Assembly (NCBI GenBank): GCA_044350425.1
Contig: JBILHS010000087.1
Location: 1-25,020, forward strand
Reading direction: 5' to 3'
Source: M3007 sp044350425
GTDB lineage: Bacteria; Bacteroidota; Bacteroidia; Chitinophagales; Saprospiraceae
DNA length: 25,020 nucleotides
The notes under the pieces were generated by a model. It was given only the letters and a program-made list of their open reading frames with translations, had not been told where the DNA came from and ran no database searches. Every line of letters begins with the position of its first letter. Positions within the stretch are counted from its first letter, which is position 1. Both the position numbers and the translations under genes were made by a program. Of the stretch, positions 1-5,800 are shown piece after piece.

Positions 1-76
1 GCAAATCGCCTTGCGGCTTAAACGTTGTCGTGATCGTAACGGTGCCATCTGATGCTTTTTTGATTGTAGATTCCAT
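1..76 (-). CDS. Partial unidentified protein (N-terminal 25 residues only)
   Basis: The reverse strand is open from an ATG at 76 to the window edge and encodes MESTIKKASDGTVTITTTFK followed by PQGDL. I do not recognise the family. The alternating T/I/V pattern suggests a beta-strand-rich start and there is no signal peptide. The start is favoured because ATTAAA directly precedes it and a perfect TAnnTTTG -7 element (98-105, minus) lies about 20 bases upstream. The gene is divergent from the small gene at 187. With only 25 codons visible, no function can be assigned. Confidence 0.45.
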   Translation of the reverse strand, partial: MESTIKKASDGTVTITTTFKPQGDL

Positions 77-97
77 TTTAATGCTGTATTTTTGACT

Positions 98-105
98 CAA
101 ATCTA
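98..105 (-). promoter_or_regulatory. Candidate -7 promoter element TAGATTTG
   Basis: On the minus strand this octamer matches the Bacteroidota -7 consensus TAnnTTTG exactly. It sits about 20 bases before the ATG at 76, giving a predicted leader of roughly 15 bases. I see no clear -33 TTG at the right spacing. An octamer with six fixed bases occurs by chance several times in 25 kb, so position is the main support. Confidence 0.35.
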
Positions 106-186
106 CATCAAATGGGAATCACACCCTTCGTAATTTATCTGCTTTATAATCGGAATCAAAAGGGCAAAGACTAATTTGCAAAGGCT

Positions 187-402
187 ATGAACCAGGGTGT
201 TTTTATCAGACAATACATTGAGATGCGCCGCTTCTACCTTGATGAGGTAGCTGAACTGTCCGGCATTCCAGAAGATGAATTAAACGATCTTCTGAGGCTG
301 GAGGTGTTGCCAGATGATGTTCTGATAAAAATTGCATGGGTATGGTCAATGTCACCGGAGCAGTTTTTTGCCCTGCCTGGAGATGGGCAGCCGTTTGGGT
401 AG
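187..402 (+). CDS. Small HTH-like protein, copy 1 (71 aa)
   Basis: The 71-residue product is mostly helical. LDEVAELSGIPEDELNDLL (about residues 18-36) reads like the two core helices of a degenerate XRE/HigA-type helix-turn-helix, followed by a segment around IKIAWVWSMSPEQFF that resembles the last helix of that fold. It ends in LPGDGQPFG. A diverged relative lies at 1391-1573, with the same LDEVAEL, PED and LPGDGQP blocks. No toxin partner is visible beside it. A DNA-binding role is inference; an addiction-type antitoxin or a solitary regulator are both possible. ATG 187 aligns with the ancestral start region of the second copy. Confidence 0.6.
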   Translation: MNQGVFIRQYIEMRRFYLDEVAELSGIPEDELNDLLRLEVLPDDVLIKIAWVWSMSPEQFFALPGDGQPFG

Positions 403-624
403 GTTTTAGGGGTAGCTTGGTTAGCAACGGCGGGGGAGGGATTATATAATCCCATTTTCATTCTTCGATTTGTAAAAAAGATTGGGGCGTTAGGTCAGAA
501 AAATCACATTTGTTGTAGGTTTTAACCCTCACCAGCATTTCTTTCTGTAGGGATAGCAAAGAAACTACCTTCGCCATCATCTCGTGTAAATAATATTGTA
601 AACTGCTTTCAAAATCAACTGATC
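403..624. other. Intergenic stretch with a 16-base perfect palindrome
   Basis: This 222-base gap separates the first small gene from the exonuclease gene. It holds a perfect palindrome, GGGATTATATAATCCC, at 438-453, which could be an operator. A weak promoter-like pair follows: TTG at 482-484, 20 bases, then CACATTTG at 505-512 (one mismatch to TAnnTTTG). No coding sequence is convincing here. Confidence 0.4.
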
Positions 625-1326
625 ATGGATCATCCAAACCTTATTGTAAGAAACAATGCTATCAGATTTGCTAGAGGAGTACTAGCCCAAAAACAGAACT
701 ACTTAATACTAGATACAGAAACAACGGGTTTGGGCGAAAAGGATGTAATAATCCAAATGGCCCTTATTGACCTAGATGGTAACGTTTTGCTTGATTCCTT
801 AGTTAAGCCACAAAAAAAGAAAAGCATTTCAAGAGAGGCAACAGCGATACATGGAATATCCTCGAAAGACTTACAAGCTGCTCCACATTTTGCTGATGTG
901 TTTTATGATTTAATCCCACATTTAAAGGCCGGCAAACAATTTTTGGTTTACAATTTCGAGTTTGATACTAGGATGATCAGGCAAACATTTATTGCCGATG
1001 GTATAAATTATCCTGGAGAAATGCATGGTGAGTGCATTATGAAGGAGTATGCAAAATTTGTTGGTCAATGGAATCCACTTTCAAACGAATACAGATACCA
1101 ACGATTACCAGGCGGAAATCATACCGCAGTAGGCGACTGCTTGGCAACATTAAATCTGATCAAAATGCTAGCTGAACAGGAGATAACACCAATTCCTGAA
1201 CACTATAAGCCCGAGGTGAGTATTCATGCTAATGACAGCCTGGTTAAAAACCAATCCTGTTTGGTACAATTTGGCATAGGTGCGTTTATCTTAGCTTTCC
1301 TTTTATGGTTGATTCCTAAGTGCTAA
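625..1326 (+). CDS. DEDDh 3'-5' exonuclease (DnaQ-like) with C-terminal membrane anchor
   Basis: The 233-residue protein carries the RNase T/DnaQ exonuclease fold. Exo I is LILDTETTGLG with D30 and E32, exo II is YNFEFD with D114, and exo III is HTAVGD with H166 and D171, so all five metal-binding or catalytic DEDDh residues are present. The family removes nucleotides from DNA or RNA 3' ends using two metal ions. Residues about 212-230 (LVQFGIGAFILAFLLWLI) form a single hydrophobic helix just before the end, which predicts a tail-anchored protein with the nuclease facing the cytoplasm. That is unusual for the family. The gene is visibly AT-richer than the housekeeping genes from 3.7 kb on, consistent with acquisition by transfer. 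It ends 16 bases before the ancestral start of the second small HTH-like gene, so cotranscription is likely. Confidence 0.82.
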   Translation: MDHPNLIVRNNAIRFARGVLAQKQNYLILDTETTGLGEKDVIIQMALIDLDGNVLLDSLVKPQKKKSISREATAIHGISSKDLQAAPHFADVFYDLIPHLKAGKQFLVYNFEFDTRMIRQTFIADGINYPGEMHGECIMKEYAKFVGQWNPLSNEYRYQRLPGGNHTAVGDCLATLNLIKMLAEQEITPIPEHYKPEVSIHANDSLVKNQSCLVQFGIGAFILAFLLWLIPKC

Positions 1327-1390
1327 TTATCTTAAAACACTTATGCCACATGCACAGCACCAAGGAATTTTTATCGGGGACTACCTGTGA

Positions 1391-1573
1391 ATGCGTCATT
1401 GCAAACTCGACGAAGTGGCAGAATTGAAGGGCACACCCGAAGATCAGTTAAACGAATATTTGGAAATGTCCGTCGTGCCTGAGGGCGTTGTGGCGAAAAT
1501 CGCTTTTCATATAGCAGCCAAGATGCCAGAAGATTTTTTCAAATTGCCGGGGGATGGGCAGCCGTTGGGGTGA
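1391..1573 (+). CDS. Second HTH-like paralogue, 5' part cut off by in-frame TGA
   Basis: The reading frame from ATG 1391 gives 60 residues (LDEVAELKGTPEDQLNEYL near the start, LPGDGQPLG at the end) that align with the protein at 187-402 with one gap. The homology continues upstream: from ATG 1343 the frame reads HQGIFIGDYL, matching NQGVFIRQYI of copy 1, and then hits TGA at 1388-1390 where copy 1 has Glu. ATG 1391 directly follows that stop. Either the gene is a nonsense-mutated copy, or translation starts or reinitiates at 1391 and gives a protein lacking the first segment. The HTH-like core lies after the stop and is intact. It probably shares a transcript with the exonuclease gene. Function unknown. 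Confidence 0.5.
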   Translation: MRHCKLDEVAELKGTPEDQLNEYLEMSVVPEGVVAKIAFHIAAKMPEDFFKLPGDGQPLG

Positions 1574-1625
1574 AAAGAACTAAAAACCGCCCGACCCTAC
1601 CCAAATCCCTACCCAAAGTAAAAAT

Positions 1626-1659
1626 AAAAAAACTAACTATTTGATTAATAAGTAGTTAG
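1626..1659 (-). terminator. Rho-independent terminator of the tRNA-Arg gene
   Basis: Read on the minus strand just after the tRNA, CTAACTA (1659-1653) pairs with TAGTTAG (1639-1633), and a run of seven T follows (1632-1626). The stem is AT-rich but perfect, and the position 13 bases past the tRNA 3' end fits. It would also face transcription arriving from the second HTH-like gene. Confidence 0.55.
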
Positions 1660-1671
1660 CGTTCGAGTTTG

Positions 1672-1743
1672 TGGTCTCAGCGGGAATCGAACCCACATCT
1701 AAAGTTTAGGAAACTTCTATTCTATCCGTTGAACTATGAGACC
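1672..1743 (-). tRNA. tRNA-Arg, anticodon CCU
   Basis: The minus strand folds into a complete cloverleaf. The acceptor is GGTCTCA (1743-1737) with TGAGACC (1679-1673). The D-arm is GTTC/GAAT. The anticodon arm is GAAGT-TTCCTAA-ACTTT, with CCT in positions 34-36, decoding AGG. The T-arm is GTGGG-TTCGATT-CCCGC, and the discriminator base is A at 1672. CCA is not encoded and must be added by nucleotidyltransferase. An exact TAnnTTTG element at 1805-1812 and a terminator at 1626-1659 make it a single-gene unit. I see no integrase gene and no duplicated tRNA 3' end in the window. Confidence 0.93.
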
Positions 1744-1800
1744 TTTTACGGTGGACGGTACACGGCGGACGGTTTACGGTACACGGTATCCGGTGGACGG
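1744..1800. repeat. 'acggt' word-repeat element in the probable tRNA leader
   Basis: On the plus strand this stretch is almost entirely variants of one word: acggtgg, acggtacacgg, cggacgg, tttacggtacacgg, tatccggtggacgg. The same vocabulary, including tttacggta and tatccggt, recurs at 7951-8029. It abuts the 5' end of the tRNA. If the -7 element at 1805-1812 is the promoter, the repeat forms the precursor leader removed by RNase P. Confidence 0.7.
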
Positions 1801-1804
1801 GGCG

Positions 1805-1812
1805 CAAAGATA
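1805..1812 (-). promoter_or_regulatory. Candidate -7 element TATCTTTG for tRNA-Arg
   Basis: On the minus strand this is an exact TAnnTTTG match, about 60 bases upstream of the tRNA 5' end. No good -33 TTG is visible at standard spacing. It is the only plausible promoter in the gap between the phosphoesterase stop codon and the tRNA. Confidence 0.4.
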
Positions 1813-1839
1813 TTCGTTTTGAGGATTATCCTACATGGA

Positions 1840-2367
1840 TTATACGTCCTCGGTCTTCGTTTTTTTAATTCCCTTATTGCCCAGTTCAATCACCTGCAGC
1901 TCAAAGATCCGGCCTTGTTCGATGTTGAATCGGATGAGGGTCTTGACTTTGTGCCAGCCTTCATTGCCACAAGCGCCCGGGTTGATGTGCAGGAAACCAA
2001 GGGTTTTGTCCGGAATGACTTTCAAAATATGGGAATGACCGCTGATAAAGAGCCCGTTAACAGGTGGGTCTTCTTTCAGGAGTTTTCCCACTCTGGGCTC
2101 GTACCGTCCGGGATAGCCTCCTATATGGGTCATAAAAACCGGTAAGCCTTCGCATTCAAAACGAAGATCCAGGGGGAGTTCAGCGCGGATCTTTGCGCCA
2201 TCGATATTGCCATAAACGCCTCTTAAGGGCTTGAATGCCTTAAGTTTATCGAGCACGGCTTCATTTCCAAAATCGCCCGCATGCCAGATCTCATCGCATG
2301 CGGCGAAGTATTCGAATACCCGTTCATCTAAAAAGGAGTGTGTATCAGAAAGCAGCCCGATTTTCAT
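1840..2367 (-). CDS. YfcE/MJ0936-type metallophosphoesterase
   Basis: The 175-residue protein has the full calcineurin-like phosphoesterase signature of the compact YfcE/MJ0936 group (Metallophos_2): LLSDTH with D8 and H10, HAGD with D32, YGNID with N54, MTHIGG with H81, and ISGHSH with H111 and H113. These residues bind two metal ions (usually Mn or Ni) and hydrolyse phosphodiesters or phosphomonoesters; the natural substrate of most members is unknown. The start at 2367 (MKIGLLSDTHS) places the first beta strand at the N-terminus as in the family. A longer frame to 2433 exists, but its extra residues are not family-like. No partner gene is evident. It is cytoplasmic, with no signal peptide. 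Confidence 0.88.
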   Translation of the reverse strand: MKIGLLSDTHSFLDERVFEYFAACDEIWHAGDFGNEAVLDKLKAFKPLRGVYGNIDGAKIRAELPLDLRFECEGLPVFMTHIGGYPGRYEPRVGKLLKEDPPVNGLFISGHSHILKVIPDKTLGFLHINPGACGNEGWHKVKTLIRFNIEQGRIFELQVIELGNKGIKKTKTEDV

Positions 2368-2438
2368 CATGATAAATGTGGTCAATATGATTAATGGGGA
2401 CCCGCTCCCCCAGAGCAAACGCATTAAAATCAATTTTT

Positions 2439-2600
2439 TTTGAGTGACGATTGATGATTATCCCGAGTATTCGGGATTGAAATAGAGGTTTTATTTTCGA
2501 TGGCTCATGTTCCACCAATCCACTATTCACCTTCCTACTTCAACAATCGCCCCTCAATTTCAACAATCATCACTCATGTAATCATCAATCGTCACTCAAA
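2439..2600. repeat. 162-bp element bounded by 22-bp perfect inverted repeats
   Basis: The ends, 2439-2460 (tttgagtgacgattgatgat plus ta) and 2579-2600, are exact reverse complements. Inside are a 6-bp hairpin TCCCGA-gtat-TCGGGA at 2461-2476, several copies of caacaatc and atcatc words on the right, and an imperfect match of gattgaaatagagg to the complement of cctcaatttcaacaatc. It has no coding capacity. It fills most of the 295-base gap between the phosphoesterase start and the acyltransferase stop; the rest (2601-2662) is AT-rich with nothing recognisable. It could be a miniature inverted-repeat element or an extragenic palindrome. Confidence 0.75.
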
Positions 2601-2662
2601 TTACTGCTACTTTTCATAAATTTTACTTCAAAAATTTAATACGTTTGCCCTGCCCCGCTCCC

Positions 2663-3721
2663 CTACTCCACCATCAAATTACAACCCCGCATCTCCGCCG
2701 TATCTGCCCTGCCCAGTACCTCAAAACTTCCGTCAGCGTATACTCGCCCCAGATCTTCCGTCTGAATAAACCCGCAGGTGTCCAGGTTGGCCAGGTCAAT
2801 GATATTCAGGACGCCTGTCCGACCCGGCAAAACCGGGCAAAAGGGATCATTGAGTTCGGTGGCCAATACGCGCATGGTGGGCGACGGACGAAACCGGGAA
2901 CCCTCCAAAGCGTATGCCTGAGAAAACAATTCGGTCATGCCATATTCAGAATGGATTTTGTCTACCCCAAATGCGGTTTGTAATGTCTCATGCAAGGCAG
3001 CTCTGGTCAGTTCCCGTCGACGGCCTTTCATGCCGCCGGTTTCCATGATGGCCACTCCGCTCAGATCCATAGGGTATTGCTCCGCAAGATCCAACAAGGC
3101 AAAACTTACCCCCAGCAAAAGTGTTTTATGTTTTTTGGCTCTGCAGGCCTTAAGCACGTTTTGGAGCCCTTCAAAATCATCCAGAAAAAATCCGCTTTCA
3201 GGGAATTTGGAGCGCCGGATAAAATGATCGGCCATGGCTACCAGCGAGGAACCACTGCGCTCCAGGTACGAAGGCAAAAGAGCTAAAACGACCCATTCTG
3301 AAGGATCTCCGTAAAAATAACTGAAGCCTTTGCGGCTGTTCTCCAGATAAAAATCCAGGTCGCGCACCAGATGTCGGGCCGGCTGCTGACCCGTGGTACC
3401 GCTGCTGTTGAATTCCGTTTGAACTTCCCAGTGGTCTGATTGAACGGAATGTGTTTTGAAAAAAGAGATAGGCAGGAAGGGAAGCCGGTGTATTGGGCTT
3501 GATACAGGATTTGAAGGGTGTTGAAACAGGGAAGACGTGCTACCTTCAGGCGCCCAATAAAATGCACTGTCTGGAAGGCGATTTAACAACTCAAGGTATC
3601 TACGATAAAGCGGATTATGGTCCGCCTGATAGAGAAACAGGGCGTATGCAGCAGCATTGAAGTTCGCTTCATGGAGGTTTGCCAGCATTGGCAATAAATC
3701 CGCACGTTTAGGAGTTTGCAT
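2663..3721 (-). CDS. LuxE/PaaK-family acyl-protein synthetase-like acyltransferase
   Basis: The 352-residue protein belongs to the adenylate-forming LuxE/PaaK group. LPFLPISFFKTH (about 80-91) precedes the nucleotide-binding loop FNSSGTTGQ (104-112); METGGMKGRRREL (226-238), HSEYGMTELFSQAY and the late TEDLGRVYADGSFEVLGRAD block follow. Members activate a fatty or aryl acid with ATP and pass it to a thiol or protein; the acid used here cannot be told from sequence. No luxC or luxD homologue is nearby, so bioluminescence is not implied. I place the start at 3721 rather than 3751 because an exact TAnnTTTG element (3749-3756, minus) would overlap the longer start. The gene is divergent from the lipoprotein gene at 3763. 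Confidence 0.8.
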   Translation of the reverse strand: MQTPKRADLLPMLANLHEANFNAAAYALFLYQADHNPLYRRYLELLNRLPDSAFYWAPEGSTSSLFQHPSNPVSSPIHRLPFLPISFFKTHSVQSDHWEVQTEFNSSGTTGQQPARHLVRDLDFYLENSRKGFSYFYGDPSEWVVLALLPSYLERSGSSLVAMADHFIRRSKFPESGFFLDDFEGLQNVLKACRAKKHKTLLLGVSFALLDLAEQYPMDLSGVAIMETGGMKGRRRELTRAALHETLQTAFGVDKIHSEYGMTELFSQAYALEGSRFRPSPTMRVLATELNDPFCPVLPGRTGVLNIIDLANLDTCGFIQTEDLGRVYADGSFEVLGRADTAEMRGCNLMVE

Positions 3722-3748
3722 CTTCCAAAAAAAGCCCAACTTTTGGGG

Positions 3749-3756
3749 CAAAATTA
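3749..3756 (-). promoter_or_regulatory. Candidate -7 element TAATTTTG
   Basis: The minus strand reads TAATTTTG, an exact TAnnTTTG match, 28 bases upstream of the acyltransferase ATG at 3721. This supports the shorter start of that gene. No convincing -33 element is visible inside the neighbouring lipoprotein gene. Confidence 0.35.
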
Positions 3757-3762
3757 GTCACT

Positions 3763-4269
3763 ATGAAAAAACTGTTCCCGTGGATCGTCGTATCGCTGTT
3801 TGTGCTGGTTGAGGCCTGTATTCAGCCACCTGATTACCCCAAAGAGCCCGTAATTGAATACATTGGGGTGTCTAAAACCCTCATGCAGCAAGGTTCTGGC
3901 TATCTGGACTCCATATTTGTTACCTTTTCCTTCACGGATGGAGACGGGGACTTAGGCTATCCCGAATCCGACCCGACCCCATCGGTGTTCTTTCGGGATT
4001 CCCGGGATTCTTTCCCAAAACCGCCCTTGCAGCTACCTTATGTAGAGCCCCAGGGGGCAGGAAATGGCATTTCCGGGGAAATAACCGTAAAACTACCTAC
4101 CACTTGTTGCATATTTATTAATTCAGAGGGATTTAAACTTCCCTGCGAAAATGTGCCTGTGACCATGCAGTTTGACACGTTTTTTTACTATATCAAAATC
4201 AAAGACAGAGCCGGCCACGAAAGCAATGAGATCAGAACGGAAGTTATTCGGTTGAAATGTCAGCAGTAG
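3763..4269 (+). CDS. Unidentified lipoprotein (168 aa)
   Basis: The N-terminus MKKLFPWIVVSLFVLVEAC is a lipoprotein signal peptide with Cys19 as the expected lipidation site (VEAC is an acceptable if not ideal lipobox). The mature protein has a strand-rich start, then FTDGDGDLGYPESDP (about 57-71), an acidic Asp/Gly loop that could bind calcium, and a later pair of adjacent cysteines (TTCC). I do not recognise a named family; similar short lipoproteins with a DGDGDLG loop occur in Bacteroidota with unknown function. Its 3' end overlaps the convergent rsmD gene by 26 bases. It is probably anchored in the outer membrane or facing the periplasm. Confidence 0.75.
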   Translation: MKKLFPWIVVSLFVLVEACIQPPDYPKEPVIEYIGVSKTLMQQGSGYLDSIFVTFSFTDGDGDLGYPESDPTPSVFFRDSRDSFPKPPLQLPYVEPQGAGNGISGEITVKLPTTCCIFINSEGFKLPCENVPVTMQFDTFFYYIKIKDRAGHESNEIRTEVIRLKCQQ

Positions 4270-4810
4270 GATCTGGCTTGAAAAAGCTAAAGATGCTTTT
4301 CCCATAGTTCCGCACATCGGAAAGATTCGGGTGGTTTACAAAATCGTTGTGCGGATTGTGCTCTAAAACCATGAGTCCGTCCGGCTTCAGGAGGTTTTTC
4401 CCTAAAATAAGGTCCGGCAAAGTATCCAGAGTTGGCATATCGTACGGCGGACCCACAAAAATGTAGTCCCATTGCCCCGTGGTGTTTTCAATAAAGCGGA
4501 AAACATCCATTTGAAAGATCTTGATCTGTCCCTCAATGCCCAGTTTCTGAGCGGTTTGACGGACAAAACGGACTGCTTCCGGGAGTTTATCTACATAGGT
4601 GACATCTTCACATCCCCTGGAGATGAATTCATAGGAGTGACTTCCTGTTCCTCCAAACAAGTCCAACATGCTGGAATCTTCAAAATCCAGTACATTGTTT
4701 AAAATATTGAACAAGGCTTCTTTGGCCTGGTCCATAGTTGGGCGGGTTGGCCACTTATCGGCTGGCGGTTCAAAACGTCTGCCTCGAAATTTTCCTCCTA
4801 TTATTCTCAT
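4244..4810 (-). CDS. rsmD: 16S rRNA (guanine966-N2)-methyltransferase RsmD
   Basis: The 188-residue Rossmann-fold methyltransferase starts MRIIGGKFRGRRF, the usual RsmD opening, followed by RPTMDQAKEALFNIL (about 23-37) and the SAM loop DLFGGTG (50-56). It methylates G966 of 16S rRNA. The catalytic (N/D)PPY motif reads V-G-P-P-Y here, with Gly120 (GGT) where Asp or Asn is expected. One base change from GAT would produce this. The start at 4810 fits the family; the frame extends to 4840. The DUF3822 gene lies 66 bases upstream in the same direction, a pairing common in Bacteroidota. The 3' end overlaps the convergent lipoprotein gene by 26 bases. Confidence 0.9.
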   Translation of the reverse strand: MRIIGGKFRGRRFEPPADKWPTRPTMDQAKEALFNILNNVLDFEDSSMLDLFGGTGSHSYEFISRGCEDVTYVDKLPEAVRFVRQTAQKLGIEGQIKIFQMDVFRFIENTTGQWDYIFVGPPYDMPTLDTLPDLILGKNLLKPDGLMVLEHNPHNDFVNHPNLSDVRNYGKSIFSFFKPDPTADISTE

Positions 4811-4876
4811 ATCTGGATACCGGACGCTAGTCTCGGTCAATGTTCAAAGGATCAAACAGTAGATGTAGCTACAAGT

Positions 4877-5707
4877 TTAAACGGCAAGGTCAAACCAATG
4901 ATGGGCAGGCCGTGAAGTGGCTTCTGCAGGCAATTGAAATCCATCCGGCAAGGACAAAAAGTGCAGGGTTCGAATATACTGGAGCAGCAAACGATAGATA
5001 TCTGAATCCTCCAGCAAGGTCCCGTTTAATGCAAGCGGGACATCCAATGGATTGAGGTCAAATTGCTTGTAGGCCAATAAAATATAGTAGAGTAGATCGG
5101 CAGGCTTGGCAAAATCAAAGGTATTAAAAAATACCAGTTCCCTACGCTCAAACACGGCGATCTGAACCTTTTGCCCCCTGAGATTTGCAAATATTCCATA
5201 GCCTTCCATTGGGGCCAGGCGATGATAAGCCCGCAAAAGTGGGGCGCCTATATGACTGATCTGATTGCTGGAAAAATATTGGCTACAGAGCCGTGACAGG
5301 CCCCCTTCTGCAGCCCAAACCAAATAACAATCAAACGCATCTAATTTTTCATACCCAAAACTCCGATTGTGCACTGAACGGAGGAGCAATTTAAAATAAT
5401 GATCCAGATTTTCAGGCTCAAAGAGGCGGCGGGGGACCAAGGTGGAAGCTGCACAATATAAAAGACAGTGCCTGGATGCAAAAGGAAGTGAGAGCAGACT
5501 TTCTGAGCCGAAAATATTGCGCAACTCCTGTTCTACGCTTTGAAAACCCAGGTCAGCGCCTGAAATCTGCCAGGATTTTAAGGCGACTACCTTTTGGTCC
5601 GATTTTACTAAAAGAGAGACCCCATTAACGCCCACCAGCATACGCAGAGTGCTACTGGCAGCCAGAGTTGGATTCAAGGATTCGGATTGAAAATTAAAAA
5701 CAGACAT
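4877..5707 (-). CDS. DUF3822 family protein
   Basis: From ATG 5707 the product is 276 residues starting MSVFNFQSESLNPTLAASST. The segment GVNGVSLLVKSDQKVVALKSW, the mid-protein PMEGYGIFANLRGQKVQIAVFERRELVFFNTF and the position immediately upstream of rsmD match the DUF3822 family of Bacteroidota, which resembles actin/ASKHA-like folds but has no assigned activity. No signal peptide or membrane segment is seen. A longer frame begins at 5743, but those codons lie inside a strong hairpin (5716-5775), so I choose 5707. It is probably cotranscribed with rsmD. Confidence 0.8.
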   Translation of the reverse strand: MSVFNFQSESLNPTLAASSTLRMLVGVNGVSLLVKSDQKVVALKSWQISGADLGFQSVEQELRNIFGSESLLSLPFASRHCLLYCAASTLVPRRLFEPENLDHYFKLLLRSVHNRSFGYEKLDAFDCYLVWAAEGGLSRLCSQYFSSNQISHIGAPLLRAYHRLAPMEGYGIFANLRGQKVQIAVFERRELVFFNTFDFAKPADLLYYILLAYKQFDLNPLDVPLALNGTLLEDSDIYRLLLQYIRTLHFLSLPDGFQLPAEATSRPAHHWFDLAV

Positions 5708-5715
5708 TAATAAAG

Positions 5716-5775
5716 AAGGCCGGAAACCCGAAACCTGCGGCAAAGATGCTGCAACCGTTTCAAATTTCCGGCCTT
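5716..5775 (-). terminator. Long hairpin between bactofilin and DUF3822 genes
   Basis: AAGGCCGGAAA (5716-5726) pairs perfectly with TTTCCGGCCTT (5765-5775). The interior continues with GAAAC/GTTTC and a GCGGC/GCTGC pair around an AAAGAT loop. On the minus strand it follows the bactofilin stop at 5801 and is followed by a modest T-rich stretch, so it fits a terminator. It also ends only 8 bases before the DUF3822 start codon, so it could act as a leader or attenuator for that gene. Confidence 0.55.
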
Positions 5776-5800
5776 TTGTTGGCAGGTGCTTATAAACCAG

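Noticed and set aside
1388..1390. TGA read as selenocysteine in the second HTH-like gene
   Set aside because: No SECIS-like hairpin directly follows and the aligned residue in copy 1 is Glu, not Cys. A nonsense change or a downstream start is simpler.
1..1672. Genomic island integrated at the 3' end of tRNA-Arg
   Set aside because: The AT-rich exonuclease gene lies on the tRNA 3' side, but I see no integrase and no repeated copy of the tRNA 3' end. An att site cannot be supported.
1669..2145. Plus-strand open frame of 158 codons
   Set aside because: It runs through the antisense of the tRNA, the word repeat and the phosphoesterase gene, and its protein has no family features.
2663..3721. 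Part of a lux bioluminescence operon
   Set aside because: Only the LuxE/PaaK-like gene is present. No luciferase or LuxC/LuxD genes are in the window.
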